Assembly (NCBI GenBank): GCA_030620095.1
Contig: JAUTXW010003391.1
Location: 154,001 to 218,000, forward strand
DNA from: Kuschelorhynchus macadamiae
Taxonomy: Eukaryota; Arthropoda; Insecta; Coleoptera; Curculionidae
Direction: 5' to 3'
Length of the DNA stretch: 64,000 nt
Each line of letters begins with the position of its first letter. The first letter of the stretch is position 1. The position numbers and the translations under genes are program-made. Under the pieces are notes generated by a model that saw nothing but the letters and a program-made list of their open reading frames with translations, was not told the origin of the DNA and made no database searches. Shown piece after piece: positions 11,931 to 40,959 of this stretch.

Positions 11931-12458
11931 CTGAAATGTCTATCATAAGCGAGTTTTCCCCGACACAATATTTTCTGATGCAATAGTAAAAGGGTGAAAA
12001 CGCTACATGAAAAATGGAAAATAAGTGATATTGAAAAAGGATGTTTTCAATATTTTGAGGATTTCGTGAATGTCGACAATAACGTTGCGGTACCTGACCT
12101 GACACAGACTTGGTAAGTCAAACACTTCAGGAACAAGAAGTTGAGAGGATACTGAACAGGATGATGATATCTCAGAAGAAACTGAGGTAACCACAGAAGA
12201 GGCTCTCAGCTGTGTACAAACCTTACAACGTGATTTTCTACAGCAAGAGAACAGCACTCAAGTATTTTCAAAATTAAATAAACTTAAACTCATTTTGCAG
12301 AACAATTATATTTAGAAAAATGTATAAAAAGTAAAATAACCGACGTTTTTCATATGTATATATGTGCTAAATGTAATGAAACTATTACGTAAATATGTAA
12401 GCAATAAAATGCATTTTTTAATTATGTATGTATGGTTTTGTTGCATCTCATGAGGTGG
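11931..12458. other. Intergenic, no gene recognised
   Basis: No coding family is recognised. A - strand frame over 12003-12257 is serine-rich (for example VVTSVSSEISSSCSVSS) but shows no known domain and no splice context, and is probably chance. Confidence 0.35.
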
Positions 12459-12519
12459 ACACTCGGCTATAATGAACCATATCGCTTTGTACCCCCGAGT
12501 CCATTATATGCGGATTACA

Positions 12520-12529
<10 letters not shown>
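12459..12529 (-). mobile_element. pogo/Tigger-like terminal fragment
   Basis: The reverse strand from 12529 reads ATACAGTGTAATCCGCATA and continues to TTATAGCCGAGTG. The same pattern, ATACAGTAAACTCCGATTAA ... TTATAGCCGAGTG, occurs on the + strand at 13681-13742. Such ends resemble pogo/Tigger-type termini. No transposase is attached, so these are orphan ends or MITE remnants. Confidence 0.4.

Positions 12530-12555
<26 letters not shown>
12521..12555. repeat. (TA)n microsatellite
   Basis: About 35 bp of uninterrupted TA repeats next to the pogo-like end. TA-target elements often lie beside such runs. Confidence 0.95.
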
Positions 12556-13608
12556 TAAAAATCGATAAAAAGGCGCTCTCACACATCTTTACCAAAAGTT
12601 CTGGGCCGCAAAACATATATGTATAATTGCTTGAAATCATATAAAAAATATAGAAGTTTAGTCGGTAATCAAAATCCATTTATAATGTTCTTTGGGTAAT
12701 TTTGTTTGATATCCGATTATTTGTAAAAAATAAGAATTTCTATATTTTAATTACTAGCATTTTAATATGCTGCTGATAACATACATAATTGATAATACCG
12801 GTAACTAACATGTAACATTCTTCGCCTTATACGTCAACAACCTAGAAACTATATTGACTATCTGAGCTTTCGTTTTCAGCCATTGTCAGGCTCCTGATGG
12901 CTGGGAACGAACACTAAATACACCCAGGAGAAACGTTCGAAATACTGGCGTAAAGACTGATGAGAGCGTATTACATTCACTATTCTTTTAGACAGAACAT
13001 ACAAAGGTGCTAGTTCTGCAGAAGGTTTAAATATCGAAAGTATCTGGAGAGGTCCTTAACACATTCCTAATGGGTCAATGTATCGAGAAGTTCATATATC
13101 TTCGTTTTATTATGGTTATATACGCAATGTGATAAAATCCATTACCTTTTTAGTAAAATAACAGTCAAATGTAAAAAAGTGATATAACCGACCAACAATA
13201 AGAAGTCTTAAAGTGAAGCAAGATAGTAATTCAGCTGATAAATATCTCATGTTAGTCGTTACGTAAAGTAAACACCATAAAACAGAGAAAGTCAATTCAT
13301 TCCATTAAACACATATCTACAATGATTTAAGACCAGTAGTAATTTATTTAATTACAAATTACGTTAAAGTCGATTAACACCTTTTAAAGTCAATTAAACT
13401 TTGCCAAATGTTATTAATATTTTATTTATTATTATTGTATCTTTTATAATATATTTTAATGTTCATATTGTAAGAAATTACGATTGTAAAAATTAATTCA
13501 TTAAACCAATAACACAATAATTCCATCCTCATATGAGGGAAGCCAAAAACTTACATGTTTATTTTGGTTTTACAATTTACAAAAAATCGGTAAATTTCCT
13601 TTACCCGG

Positions 13609-16505
<2,897 letters not shown>

Positions 16506-16507
16506 TA

Positions 16508-16593
16508 CAAGTTTTATTAAAAAACACGCTATAATTGCTACACCCGGTATTAGTAAAAAAAAGATTTTTATTAGAATTATATATATATAGTTT

Positions 16594-16632
<39 letters not shown>

Positions 16633-17036
16633 AAAATTTATGGATGAGGCACTTTTTCGAATTATATCAAAAAAATTAAGGTTTCGGAAGATTGCACTGA
16701 ACTTGTTTATGGCGTATCGCTAAAAACATATTTTTCACAAACTTAATTTATGCACTACGTAAAAGACTGATTATATTATAATGCTTTATAACACCAAAAT
16801 TATTATTTCTAACTAAAAGTTAGAAGTAATTATTATATTAAACATTATTAAACGTTTTTAAACATAATTACAGCTGCTAAAAAGAGAGAGCGGGAGTGTC
16901 GTCTGTTGGACGGAAATCCAGTGTGCTGGGGATACCACGTTGCCAAGTTTATTTTATATATGATCTATATAAATTATATAAGAAAAAGAAAATGAATATG
17001 AAACGGTACCAGCAGGAGCGCAAAGGCACTATGAAT
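16508..17036. other. AT-rich spacer with a (TA)n array
   Basis: Contains a TA array at about 16579-16628 and AT-rich sequence with no recognisable gene. A frame over 16535-16723 is a shadow of the TA array. Confidence 0.5.
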
Positions 17037-17037
17037 T

Positions 17038-17330
17038 GGTACCGGGTTAGGTTATAGGCGTATCGTTAAAGGCCTAAAAGACGAACAACAACGCAGGGCA
17101 TTACTGGTGAAAGTCTAACATTCGACATCGGCCCAGAGGGCCGATGTCGCATGTTAGGCTTCCGCCAGTGATGCACCCGCCTGTTGATTAGTGTTGACCG
17201 CACTAGGTAGATTGGTACCGGGTTAGCACCAGGTTAGGCACCGTAGGCATCATCATTAAATAATATAAAAGGCGAACGACAGCGAAGTACATCACTGGCG
17301 AAACTCTAATATTTGGGATCGGCACAGGGA
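17038..17330. repeat. GC-richer imperfect 176-bp tandem pair with strong hairpin
   Basis: GGTACCGGGTTAG occurs at 17038 and again at 17214, and the following ~110 bp align imperfectly (AAAGACGAACAACAACGC with AAAGGCGAACGACAGCG; CATCGGCCCAGAGG with GATCGGCACAGGGA). In the first copy, 17115-17134 and 17138-17157 form a 20-bp stem with one mismatch and a 3-base loop. Composition is clearly richer in GC than the surroundings. Origin unknown. Confidence 0.6.
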
Positions 17331-17580
17331 TCCAAATGCGTTACTGTCGGGAGACAAACATGAAAAATTTAATACAATACAATAATGTAGGTTTGGCAAC
17401 AATGCAAGATAGCCTTTCTTCAAATTGTCATATTAAGGAATATATTATATATTTTTTATATTTATAGTTAAATAAGGTAAACTTTCTATTTTATATTAAA
17501 AAATTATCAAATTCCGTGGGTTTAATTGTTTACAAGACCCTTTTGGTTATTTTTTGGTGGTGCGTTAATTTTTTGGGGAA

Positions 17581-17583
<3 letters not shown>

Positions 17584-17651
<68 letters not shown>
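17584..17651. repeat. (TA)n microsatellite
   Basis: About 68 bp of TA repeats with one short interruption, directly at the inner edge of the right arm of the 6-kb inverted repeat. Confidence 0.95.
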
Positions 17652-17653
<2 letters not shown>

Positions 17654-18841
17654 TTTTTTTGTAAATTGTAAAACCAAAATAAACATGTAAGTTTTTGGCT
17701 TCCCTCATATGAGGGTGGAATTATTGTGTTATTGGTTTAATGAATTAATTTTTACAATCGTAATTTCTTACAATATGAACATTAAAATATATTATAAAAG
17801 ATACAGATAAAAATTAGTTTTAGAGTTTTTAAATATTCAAATATTAATAACATTTGGCAAAGTTTAATTGACTTTAAAATGTGTTAATCGACTTTAACGT
17901 AATTTGTAATTAAATAAATTACTACTGGTCTTAAATCATTGTAGATATGTGTTTAATGGAATAAATTGACTTTCTCTGTTTTATGGTGTTTACTTTACGT
18001 AACGACTAACATGAGATATTTATCAGCTGAATTACTATCTTGCTTCACTTTAAGACTTCTTATTGTTGGTCGGTTATATCACTTTTTTACATTTGACTGT
18101 TATTTTACTAAAAAGGTAATGGATTTTATCACATTGCGTATATAACCATAATAAAATGAAGATATATGAACTTCTCGATACATTGACCCATTAGGAATGT
18201 GTTAAGGACCTCTCCAGATACCTTCGATATTTAAACCTTCTGCAGAACTAGCACCTTTGTATGCTCTGTCTAAAAGAATAGTGAATGTAATACGCTCTCA
18301 TCAGTCTTTACGCCAGTATTTCGAACGTTTCTCCTGGGTGTATTTAGTGTTCGTTCCCAGCCATCAGGAGCCTGACAATGGCTGAAAACGAAAGCTCAGA
18401 TAGTCAATATAGTTTCTAGGTTGTTGACGTATAAGGCTAAGAATGTTACATGTTAGTTACCAGTATTATCAATTATGTATGTTATCAGCAGCATCTTAAA
18501 ATGCTAGTAATTAAAATATAGAAATTCTTATTTTTTACAAATAATCGGATATCAAACAAAATTACCCAAAGAACATTATAAATGGATTTTGATTACCGAC
18601 TAAACTTCTATATTTTTTATGATTTCAAGCAATTTGTAAAAAAAACACAAGGGCTACTCTAAAACCATAGTATATTTTGTTACGTTGCCGACGAAGAGAG
18701 TGGCAAAACGCCTCGTGCCATAAAACGTTTGAACTGTATTCGCGGATGAGTAAACAAACTTATCGTCATATCTCTGATGCTAGTCAAGAACACGCAGGCA
18801 AGTTATCGCGTATAATACAATCATAATGTAATATTAATATA

Positions 18842-21296
18842 CAGGGTGTTAAAATTTTATTTTTATTTTCATATATGTTTCTCTCAATTTTTAAGAAAAG
18901 CTCTGTATTATACTGGTATAATAAGTGTATAAATAAGTGTTACAATATCTACAATGCAACATTAATACTATTTAATATTGATCTACACTGGGATAGTTTT
19001 TCAGGGCCATGATAGGTCCCCCTCCCCCCGAACTTTCGGTGACACTCACGCCATTTTTATAATTAAGTTTCTAGGCCTCTTATACAACTTTCTGATGTCT
19101 TGTATTTTTTTTGTTCTTGTCACCGTTTTCCAATTATTTACCAACATATCTAAAAAAAATCCATACAAAATTTTCGAACTTTTTCTGGGAAAGCCATTTT
19201 GATAAAACTTCGTTTATGTACTAATTTGATGTCATAAAAAACGAAAAGAACATTTATTTTGTCCTAGGATGTATGATTGAACTTTGCTCTGAAAATTTTC
19301 GAATTTTCAAATTTGTATGTATTTATTGTAAAAATTTAGTCATATCTTGAGAAATATCCCTCCTCAATATTAATGTGTTTAATGAATTTCTCTGTTCAAA
19401 ATACGTATAAAACCACATATTATAATAACATGTTCCAACAAAAATTTCTCCGACAAATTTTTACCTAATTAAAGTCCATACGTTTACATGCAAAATTTTC
19501 GAACTTTTTTTGGGAAATCGATTTTGCTAAAATTCGTTTATGTATATTTACTACCTATATTATTAGCAACTGTTTTTTAAAAATGTATGATTTTTTTAAC
19601 ATTTAAAATTGAAACAATTTTATAAAACAGCATTATTTTTAATCATGATAAAAACATTTCAAACGCTAATGTTTAAACAACAAACCCCGAAATAAAAAAT
19701 TAAATAAAAATTACAACAAATGTTGAACATGCCAACGTCCTGCCAATATACGTGCATCCATTCTTCTCATTGATTCACGCACTCTTTGGAAAATTCCTGG
19801 AGTATTTCGCATCGTTCCACATGAATTTATTATTCAATTTTTTTTAGTTCTTGTTCATTTTGAATAGGTGTTCGGTAAACCAAGGTTTTTAGATGTCAAC
19901 AAAGGAAATAATCTAAACAGTTAAGGTTGGCGGTTAAGTTAAGGTGGCCTAGGAGGTCATGATTGAGGCTCTCCCCGACCTATCATGATTATTCAATTGT
20001 CGCTTGGACGCGAAAAAATTCTGGTGCGCCGTCATGCAAAAATTACACAAAAAAATACAATTTACATTTCACTTCGCAATAAAAGAGGCACATTTTCGAA
20101 TAAAATAGGCAAATCTTCCTCAAGAAAATTACGATACCTATTGATGTTTAATTTTCCCGGAAGGTAGAATGGACCTAACAAATAATGTCCAAGGATTCCA
20201 GCCCAAAGTTGACAGAGAACTGTTCTTGAAAATGTGATTACTTTATTGTATGTGGGTTTTCTTCTGACTACAAATCATTGTTGTAATAATTGCGTATAGC
20301 GTTGCGTGAGAAACTTGCTTCGTCAGTAAGCCGGATTTGACTTTCAAATAAAGGATTATTGAAGGAACCATCGACGGAAGTTGATACGTACTGGGAAGTC
20401 ACGAGGGAGAAGAAGAATGTGGTACGGATATAACAAATTATCTACTAAAATTTTAAATTTTCCAATACCAACATATTGAGATGTTTGACGTTAGCGGTAC
20501 TTTTCCGGTGCTTGTATCCGGATGTTCTCCTACCAGATTAACGCTTCCTCTAATTTCTGGGGTTCTTACCGTCCGATGTGCACCCTAGAGGTGAATGGCT
20601 TTCTTAAAAAGACCTAGACCTGTCTAGCCTAATTGCATTCCCATTAGCAAGTCCGTATGTAAAATATATGTGGGCAAGCTTAGTATTGTTAAAGTTCACC
20701 ACTTTTTGACAAATAATCATAATAATACTGTTTACTACTGTACGTCAAAATTAACTTACTAGCCTATTTGAACCTTTTATTTCCTTATTACCTGTTTCAT
20801 GATTCCATCTGAGCATTGCCGACTTACTTGTTTTGATTGTCAAGACTATTTAAATTTAATCTTATTATTTTTATCATGCATTATGGATATCTTAGTAAAT
20901 AATTGGAGAACGGTGATACGTACAAAAAAAACAAAATACCAAAAAGTTTTATAAGAAGACTAGAAACTTAATTATAAAAACGGCCTAAGTTAATATCGCC
21001 GTAAAAAAAATTGGAGGATAAAACCTGTCAGGGCCCCTAAAAAAACATCGCCCTGAAGATCATTTTAAATAGTAACAAGACTGAATAGATATTGCAACAT
21101 TTATTCAGTATATCGAATCTGGTTCGCTTTTCTTAAAAAAAATGAGAGAGCTATATATGTATTATAAAATGAAAATAAAAATAAAATGTAGCTTGGAAGA
21201 GAAACATTTTTGACCACGTGTTTATATGCAATTTTTATCTTAGAAATACTTGAAGAATTGTCCTGAGAAATATCGGTTACTTTTTAAAACACCCTG
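18842..21296 (-). mobile_element. Mariner-type element with ~375-bp TIRs and TA duplication
   Basis: The left end CAGGGTGTTAAAATTTTATT and right end ...TTTTAAAACACCCTG form inverted repeats. The inner blocks match over ~375 bp, with indels (for example TTATAATTAAGTTTCTAG near 19058 with CTAGAAACTTAATTATAA near 20961). TA flanks both sides (18840-18841, 21297-21298). It carries a heavily eroded transposase on the - strand. At 2.45 kb it is long for Tc1/mariner, largely because of the TIRs. Confidence 0.75.
19740..20600 (-). pseudogene. Eroded mariner-like transposase
   Basis: Reading the - strand, recognisable blocks are LTDEASFS near 20330 (first Asp), WAGILGHYLLGPFYLPGKL near 20200, FLHDGAPEFF near 20040 (second Asp region), and a proline-rich PPR block near 19940 where the third Asp motif (PDL..LDYFLWG type) should be. 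Blocks are in different frames and contain stops. Order and spacing match the same mariner-like group as the element at 30051-33663. It encodes no functional protein. Confidence 0.65.
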
Positions 21297-21298
21297 TA

Positions 21299-22718
21299 TT
21301 ATTCATATTTACAAGGACTCTGGAAACCAGCAAAAAATTTGGCCACTTTTGACTTGATACGAAACGTTAATTTCTGATTTGAATCTTAATAAAAAAATTT
21401 ATAAAAAATAAAAAACCGACTTCAAAATAAACCCTAAAATGTATAAACTAATATGTTTTTCCATCTTAAAAATTTGAGTTTATGAAGTCGGCGACAAACT
21501 AATTTTTAATTATTTAGACACAAAAAGAAATATTTTTATATTGAAATTCTTGAATCTAATACCACAAGTATAATGTCTATATTTACTATTTTTATCAGTG
21601 ATGCTTCATAAAGTCAAATTTTCAAAATATTGTTTTTTACTTTTTAGGATTTTTTGTTAAACCGGTTTTATTTTTTTTTTTTTAGTTTTTATTTCATCCG
21701 TTTAGTGTTTATAAGTTTTATTGTAAAGATCAGCTTTAAATTTTCGAGGCCTAAATCTAGGTTTAAATTTTGGACGTTTCTAATAAAATAAACAAACGGC
21801 TACTAAGTCCATTGCATATGAAATTTTCCAATGATCGCCATATTAATATTATAGAAAAAGCGCTATCTATACATATTTATAGAAAATCGGCAATACACAT
21901 TGTCAAAAATTGAAATGATTAGTAAAATTAAACTATGTGACATTAAAAACCCCAAAAACCACATGTTACACACTATTTTTATAATACCTCCTTTTCTCCC
22001 TTAGTCTCCCCTCGCCCGCTATCCACTCCACTCGTTGACCCAAGGAATGTTTTATGTCAAGAAAAAAAGAGATTTAATATTTTCTATATAATTCTATAAT
22101 AATCTACTTACTATAAATAGACTACTTTTTTTTTGGTTAATTATACTTCATACATCAAATTTCAAGCCCATATATTTAAACATTTCCAATTTATCACCTT
22201 CACCTTAAGAGGAAAATATTAAGAATGTCACCATTTCTCCATTTTTATTTTTTTCTTCAATATGGTAGTGCACTTCGGGAATTTAGTGAATCCATCCCAG
22301 AGTAATCGCTGTACATACTTAAAAAAATACATAGGGTCGAATTGATAACCTACTCCTTTTTTGAAAAAAGGAAAAAAAACTTAATTTATTATATTCAAGA
22401 CTTGGTCAATAGATTTAAATCAATGAAAACTATTAAGTAATTTTCTTGTTTGACTTATCTTCAGCCAAAATTTCAAAGTCAAATAAGACTTAAGTCTTTT
22501 CCCAATTAACTTGTGACAGCTTTGCAGTTGAAGCATTATTATTTGACGAATAAAGCTAAACACATTAACTAGAAAAACGTTCTAATTTATAACTCTATAG
22601 TCAGTTCTGGAAATATTTGAATCCAAAATTTTTTGTTTTTTCTATATTATTTTATTTCTTTTTTCACAATTTAGAATTTAATAGATAAATGTTACCTAAC
22701 TCACTCTTTATTTTGCAG
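21299..22718. other. Upstream intron of NCBP1 (inferred) or intergenic, no gene recognised
   Basis: AT-rich sequence ending in the pyrimidine-rich acceptor TTTATTTTGCAG before 22719. Because the first visible exon needs one base from an upstream exon, this must be intronic at least at its right end. No upstream NCBP1 exon (MIF4G domain region) was recognised here or further left, but short exons could be missed by eye. Confidence 0.5.
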
Positions 22719-35747
<13,029 letters not shown>

Positions 35748-35792
35748 TAATTTTCAGTTGTATTTTTGTACTTTATTAGCACTTAGTTACAA

Positions 35793-35798
35793 AATAAA
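35793..35798 (+). terminator. NCBP1: Likely NCBP1 polyadenylation signal
   Basis: AATAAA 46 bases after the stop codon, the first canonical signal downstream. It would give a very short 3' UTR. Other AT-rich hexamers follow, so the true site is unproved. Confidence 0.5.
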
Positions 35799-36526
35799 TT
35801 TGTATACAAAATATGTATGCGGTGTGATGCTTCAAACGAAACAAATAAGCATTTTAATCTATGATTTTTTTTAGACAAGTATATTTTTAATTTGGTATGA
35901 GTAGTACGAATAATTTTACAAAATAACGAATATCTGAGGTTCTTTCCAATACTTAAAAGGTCGTCGTTTTTCATCAGCTGTTCTGATTTGGCGGTGGGTG
36001 GGGGTCTTGTTTTGAACATGTCGCTCCTCAGTATAGGGCTTTGATTCATCTTTTGATACCTAGTTACAGCTTTAACTGTAGGAGATACAATAAATCTTTA
36101 AGTAGAGATGTTGTAGGATTCTTCCTTCTATTGTCTTTTAAAAATATCAGGAATTTCTAAAAGTTATTGAAAAGTAGAAGAAAGAAACATAATATTACCA
36201 TAATGGCAGCTATGTGGCGGGAGTAGGAGAAGTAAGAGGATAGCTTGAAAGAAAACGTCATCTAGTGATACCAGTAGTACTCACAAGGGGCAGCTAGTGG
36301 AAGCCAAGAGCTTCAGAATGCATAGAAAAATTTAAAGAGAAGAATCATTTAAAAAGATATTTGAAATAAACGGGGTGTACCGGGAGTTTAGAGCTCGCCA
36401 TCCGGACATCCCATATAAAACATCTCCGCCGTAAAGTCCTAGCAGCTCAAGGCCGTAAAACCGAAGAAAGGAAGGAAATGGTACACTGTATATTATTATT
36501 TAATTAAATTGGTCTTTTCACACCAA
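35799..36526. other. Downstream of NCBP1, no gene recognised
   Basis: No domain seen on either strand. A - strand frame over 35783-36049 has no recognisable family and overlaps the NCBP1 3' UTR. Confidence 0.4.
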
Positions 36527-36738
36527 TTATAAATATACCAGGTTTAATGCCTTTATCTTCAAAGAGAACCGAGAAAATTGACTAAACTGTACCATGTGTT
36601 GCAAAGCGTAAGAGACAGAGGGAATAGTCTCTTCTAAATGTGAAATCAATAGAAATACATTACCTCTTATGGCACAGTTTTTATCTATTTTCTCGGTTGT
36701 TTTTAAAGATAAAAGTATCAAACCTGGTATATTTATAA
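36527..36738. mobile_element. 212-bp MITE with ~55-bp TIRs
   Basis: The left end TTATAAATATACCAGGTTT..., continuing with CTTTATCTT and ACCGAGAAAAT, returns inverted at the right end (ATTTTCTCGGTTG ... AAACCTGGTATATTTATAA). The termini share TTATAA. No coding capacity. The superfamily is unclear: piggyBac-like by its TTA-rich ends, or a TA-target element with the TIR starting at ATACCAGG. Confidence 0.8.
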
Positions 36739-39700
36739 TAGGAAGAAGAGGCCCATTTAATGAAATTATAATATACAGTATGTGCCCTTTAAAAAAAACA
36801 TTTTATACATTTTTATAAATGTTTAATAATTTTAGAAGATAATAGAAGAAAACTCCTACTTTTGTATTTAAATTTTTTTTTGTATGTCTCATAATTAAAG
36901 AGGTAACTAGGTGTCAACATATAAATGAAAGTCATTTATATGTTATTTTCGAAGCCAAATGTACAATAATTTGGTAAGAAGACTTCTTTCTGACGATCTG
37001 TATTTAATAAATAAACTTGCTTTATTTGTCAATACTCTGATATTTGATGAATCTTAAACATAGTTCACTGAAACAATTTTTTTTCAATTAATATTATTTT
37101 TTAGCATCAACCGACTATTATAGCTGATTTTAGGGAATAGATAATAAAAATATAACAAAAGTATGTTTCTTAACAAAATTAATGTCGATATATATTACAT
37201 TTTTGCAATTCTCTCTGTTTAATATAATTTGGCGTTCTTTTGGCTAATGACCTTGAAGATCTTCATATATGTAAAAGTTTATAAGTCAGATTTTTTTGTG
37301 TTTATGTTTTCACTGTATAGTTAATTTTTGTTAGCATAAACTCCAGCATTATATTTTCTTAAATGTTCAGTAAACAGGGTGGAACATTTAACTGGAATAA
37401 ATTCTATAACTTGGATGCTATTTATATTGTGAACCCGTCAACTTTTGTAATACCGATTTGATCGTGTAAGATTATGACGTAATACAATTTTTTTAATGCA
37501 ATACCCCCAATAGTAATAAATGGAGTATTCTAAACTCACATTTTGCAATGGAAAAGGCGACCCAAAATTGTTATTTTATGCTACTAACGCCCAAATGGTA
37601 AAATTAGAACAAAATCACTTGCATTTTCTGATCTCAACTTTTCACAATCTAGTATGTTTGATATGTATTTAAGAAAGGCTATGAGGTAACGAACAAATCG
37701 GTATTACCAAGAGATCTGGAGTTGAAGAAACCCCATTGAAGGGTAAACCAGTTTTTCCAAACTATGAATAGTTTTTTTAGTTAAAACATTTTTTCCGGTT
37801 AAATATTCCTCCCTGTATAATAAAGCTGTATTTAGGAACTAGGTGTTGCAACTTCTTGACCATTAGTTAAGCTACTATAAAGTATGTATCCATTCTTCAA
37901 TAGTCATTCCAAATTTAATAATGATGTGAAATAGAGAAATAATTATGCTTGGAAAGTAGATGCATATTTAAATATTCTAACTATACTGTTTTTAAGTGTG
38001 TTTCATTAATGCCCAAAGAAAACCAAAATATATTGAATTAAATTTATATTATTCATACTAGTTTTTGTTTTGAATATAAAGCAAAATAAATTATTTGTTT
38101 CGTACTAAAGACTGAAGCATTATCTTAAAAAAATATACTTCATTGTATGAATTCAATAGAATAAGTTCTATTATAATAGTATTTTAGATATATTACATTT
38201 ATTTAAAATAGACCTTGTGTATTTAAAATTGTGTTTTATTATTTAAATTGAAAGTTGTTAATAAATCATTTTTACCAGTCATTTTAAAAAAATTATTTTG
38301 CTCACCTGTTTTTTTGCAGTGCTAAGTATATATTTTTTTTAATCTAGGTTAACTATTTTATTTAAAATTATAGGCTTATATCATACAAAATTGTTGATCT
38401 TTTATGATAAAACTAAAGGGGGAGACTGAGGAGGGCACTACTTAGGCTCATTGTGCTATTCCGTATAAAGCACCTATAGGAATAGGCCAGGAATATAGGC
38501 ATGCTTTTTTAAGCTGCGGCGCACTCGCAGCTCCTATTGCTGTGCTATCCCAAATACAGTATAGTCTGTAGTTAATTATAGCGTCACATTAGCACTAGCA
38601 GTCCAAATGTTCCTCGTTGTAAAACCTACAGTATGGACCATTGTTGTGTTAATTCTTATATAGGTAGTTAACCAATACCAATACAATCGTTCTAAATTTG
38701 CTTGTTGCTTGAAAAGCCTGTTTGTCTCAAACATGAAGACTCTAGGGACTATCTAAGCATATTCTCATTATTTTATCCTGCAGTAAGTACATTTTTCGGC
38801 TATCAATTCCTAATTCTGACTCTACCAGTGTGACATTTATCTGTAGGCAATGTATGACCTCAGTTTTCACCTGGCTCAGCTGCTCACGAGATATAGATAT
38901 AAGAAACAATATTATCTACTGCTTATAAGATAGAGACAGAAAAAAAACATATATTGTTTTCACGATTGTAATCTTCTTCTAGGAATTCCAAGACTTGCAC
39001 GAGAACGACCGCTGCAAAGTCAATATTCTTAGCTGTTCCTTAGGAGTCTTAATGTTCGCACCAAATTAAATGCCCCAAGTTACTCAATGCTCCATTTCTG
39101 CAAATTTCCTCCTTGCATCTATTACAATGCCAATAATAACCCTCACAATTCGTAAAATTTCTCCATTATTAAGGGAATATCAACACCAGCATCAATTACA
39201 GCCCAAATCGATGACCGTCTAAAAAATCTGAACTGCAGTTTTAGAAAAACAATTGGAAATACCATGGCCTCGCTTGGCACAGAATGCTCGAGTCTAACCT
39301 GACTTTAAGAACAGGCTCTTACTAGAACTTCATCACTGTAAGCACTCCTCCTATTGTAGGACGGACAATCCTGTTTCCCTTGCTCAACATTCTACCACAC
39401 AGTTAACATTTTTTTCTGAAAACTTTTCTCGAACTACCTGCTTCTTTACCAGCAGTAAGTGTCTGCCAAAAGAAAACTTTGGTCTTGTTTTAACATTGAC
39501 AAATTTTCGTTAAGATACGTTTTGTAGGTGTTCACAAGACCTATTAAAATTTGTCGCCCCTTGTGAAAAAAAAATGTTTCAATACTCATTCCACCTTTTA
39601 CCATCACTACAAGAATCGTTCTTAATATTCTCTCTAAATGACTAACCCATTTACTGCAATTAATATCAGTGTCAGGAAAAAATAGTGCAAATTTACCTGC

Positions 39701-40540
39701 CCACTAAATTTTTACCGACTACAATTCCTTAATCAATCCTGCTAATAGTCTCAGTTGAACCAATTCACTAAGACATGATTAAAACTATTACACAAAAAAG
39801 TCCCATGTAATCCAACAAACACAATATAACAATTCCCTGAGCAGGGCTGTACTTTTAAATAGCAAACGAAAACCTAATAAAAAACTACATCGAGCATAGA
39901 GAATAATCTTATCTGCCTTATTGATAAAATGATATCACATAAGAGAACCACCAATGTTCTGAAGAATCACCCGCTGTTTATTCTTCCTGACACGGCTCAC
40001 TGAAATCTTATTTTCTAACAATATATATTGTAAGTGGTAATAAAACAACGGCGTAGTTAAGGGGCATTTGCACCTCCCAGACGCAATTGAAATTTGTATT
40101 TAAAATACATTTTTCCTACAAGCGGGCGCTATTCACCGTTTTCCTGTACACATTTAGTCGCGGGAAAAACATGTTTTGTATTTTAAACTTTAATAACCAA
40201 ACAGAAATTTGTAGATCAATTTCCTATAAAAGTGAACTTAGACATTTTTGAAATATTTACTGTATAAAAACTAAAAAAAAAAAGACAAAAAGTTAATTTC
40301 AAAATATGCAGTTCTTTTGAAAAACCTTGTATAATTGGAACGATAATACTGTATCGTTTTCAACGTGACTATGCTGAACCTGCTACGAATTTAAATTATT
40401 AAAACAGGTAGTTTAATTGTTGAAGATATAAACTTTGAACCTCATTGATCTTTAAGTGGACACAAAAAATAAGTTATAGAAGAGTCGCATATTTAATATT
40501 TGATTTTCCCGTTTAAACTCTAAAATTAATACCATCGAAT
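36739..40540. other. Intergenic 3.8 kb, no gene recognised
   Basis: Long stretch without a credible reading frame above 60 codons. The left part is AT-rich. 38400-40000 is more balanced in composition and may be an old, unrecognisable repeat, but I could not place any domain on either strand. Confidence 0.4.
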
Positions 40541-40743
40541 TCTGGAAGCTGCAAGTAAGAAAAATTTAGAGTTACTACAAAATCAAAAGACACCGATATA
40601 AAAAGCAGTATGAACATTTTAATATTTGGTATTTTTCGGAAATGACTAGGTTTGGACCCGACTACCCTAAAATCTCGATATTACATGGTAAAAAGTGTAC
40701 TTAGGATTAAGGATTTAGACAACCGTGGTTTTCGCCGAAAAAA

Positions 40744-40959
40744 GCGAAAATCTTTACTCAAAAAGAGATTTATAACAGAAGCACCCGACGAGCTTTATCT
40801 TCTGTTTAAGTTAGTAACCATTTTTGAGCTAGTTGATGCTGGCCGACATGAGGAATTAACCAAACATACCTTGATGACATTGACAAAAAAGCGAAAATCT
40901 ACTCAAAAAGAGATTTATGTCAGAAGCCCCCGACGAGGTATATCTTCTGTTTAAGTTAG
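40744..40959 (+). repeat. 147-bp tandem duplication inside the Crypton gene
   Basis: GCGAAAATCT at 40744 recurs at 40891, and the following sequence (CTCAAAAAGAGATTTAT, GACGAG, CTTCTGTTTAAGTTAG) matches. The second unit is cut by the hAT at 40960 and continues at 43482 with TAACCATTTTTGGGCTAGTT, through to TTGATGACATTGACA, before unique Crypton sequence resumes. Two full units thus exist if the hAT is removed. Confidence 0.9.

Noticed and set aside
12003..12257. Serine-rich frame on the minus strand
   Set aside because: No domain, no splice context, and in a region between two transposons; likely chance.
38400..40060. Possible old LINE or gene in the better-balanced stretch
   Set aside because: No reading frame or motif could be recognised on either strand; composition alone is not enough.
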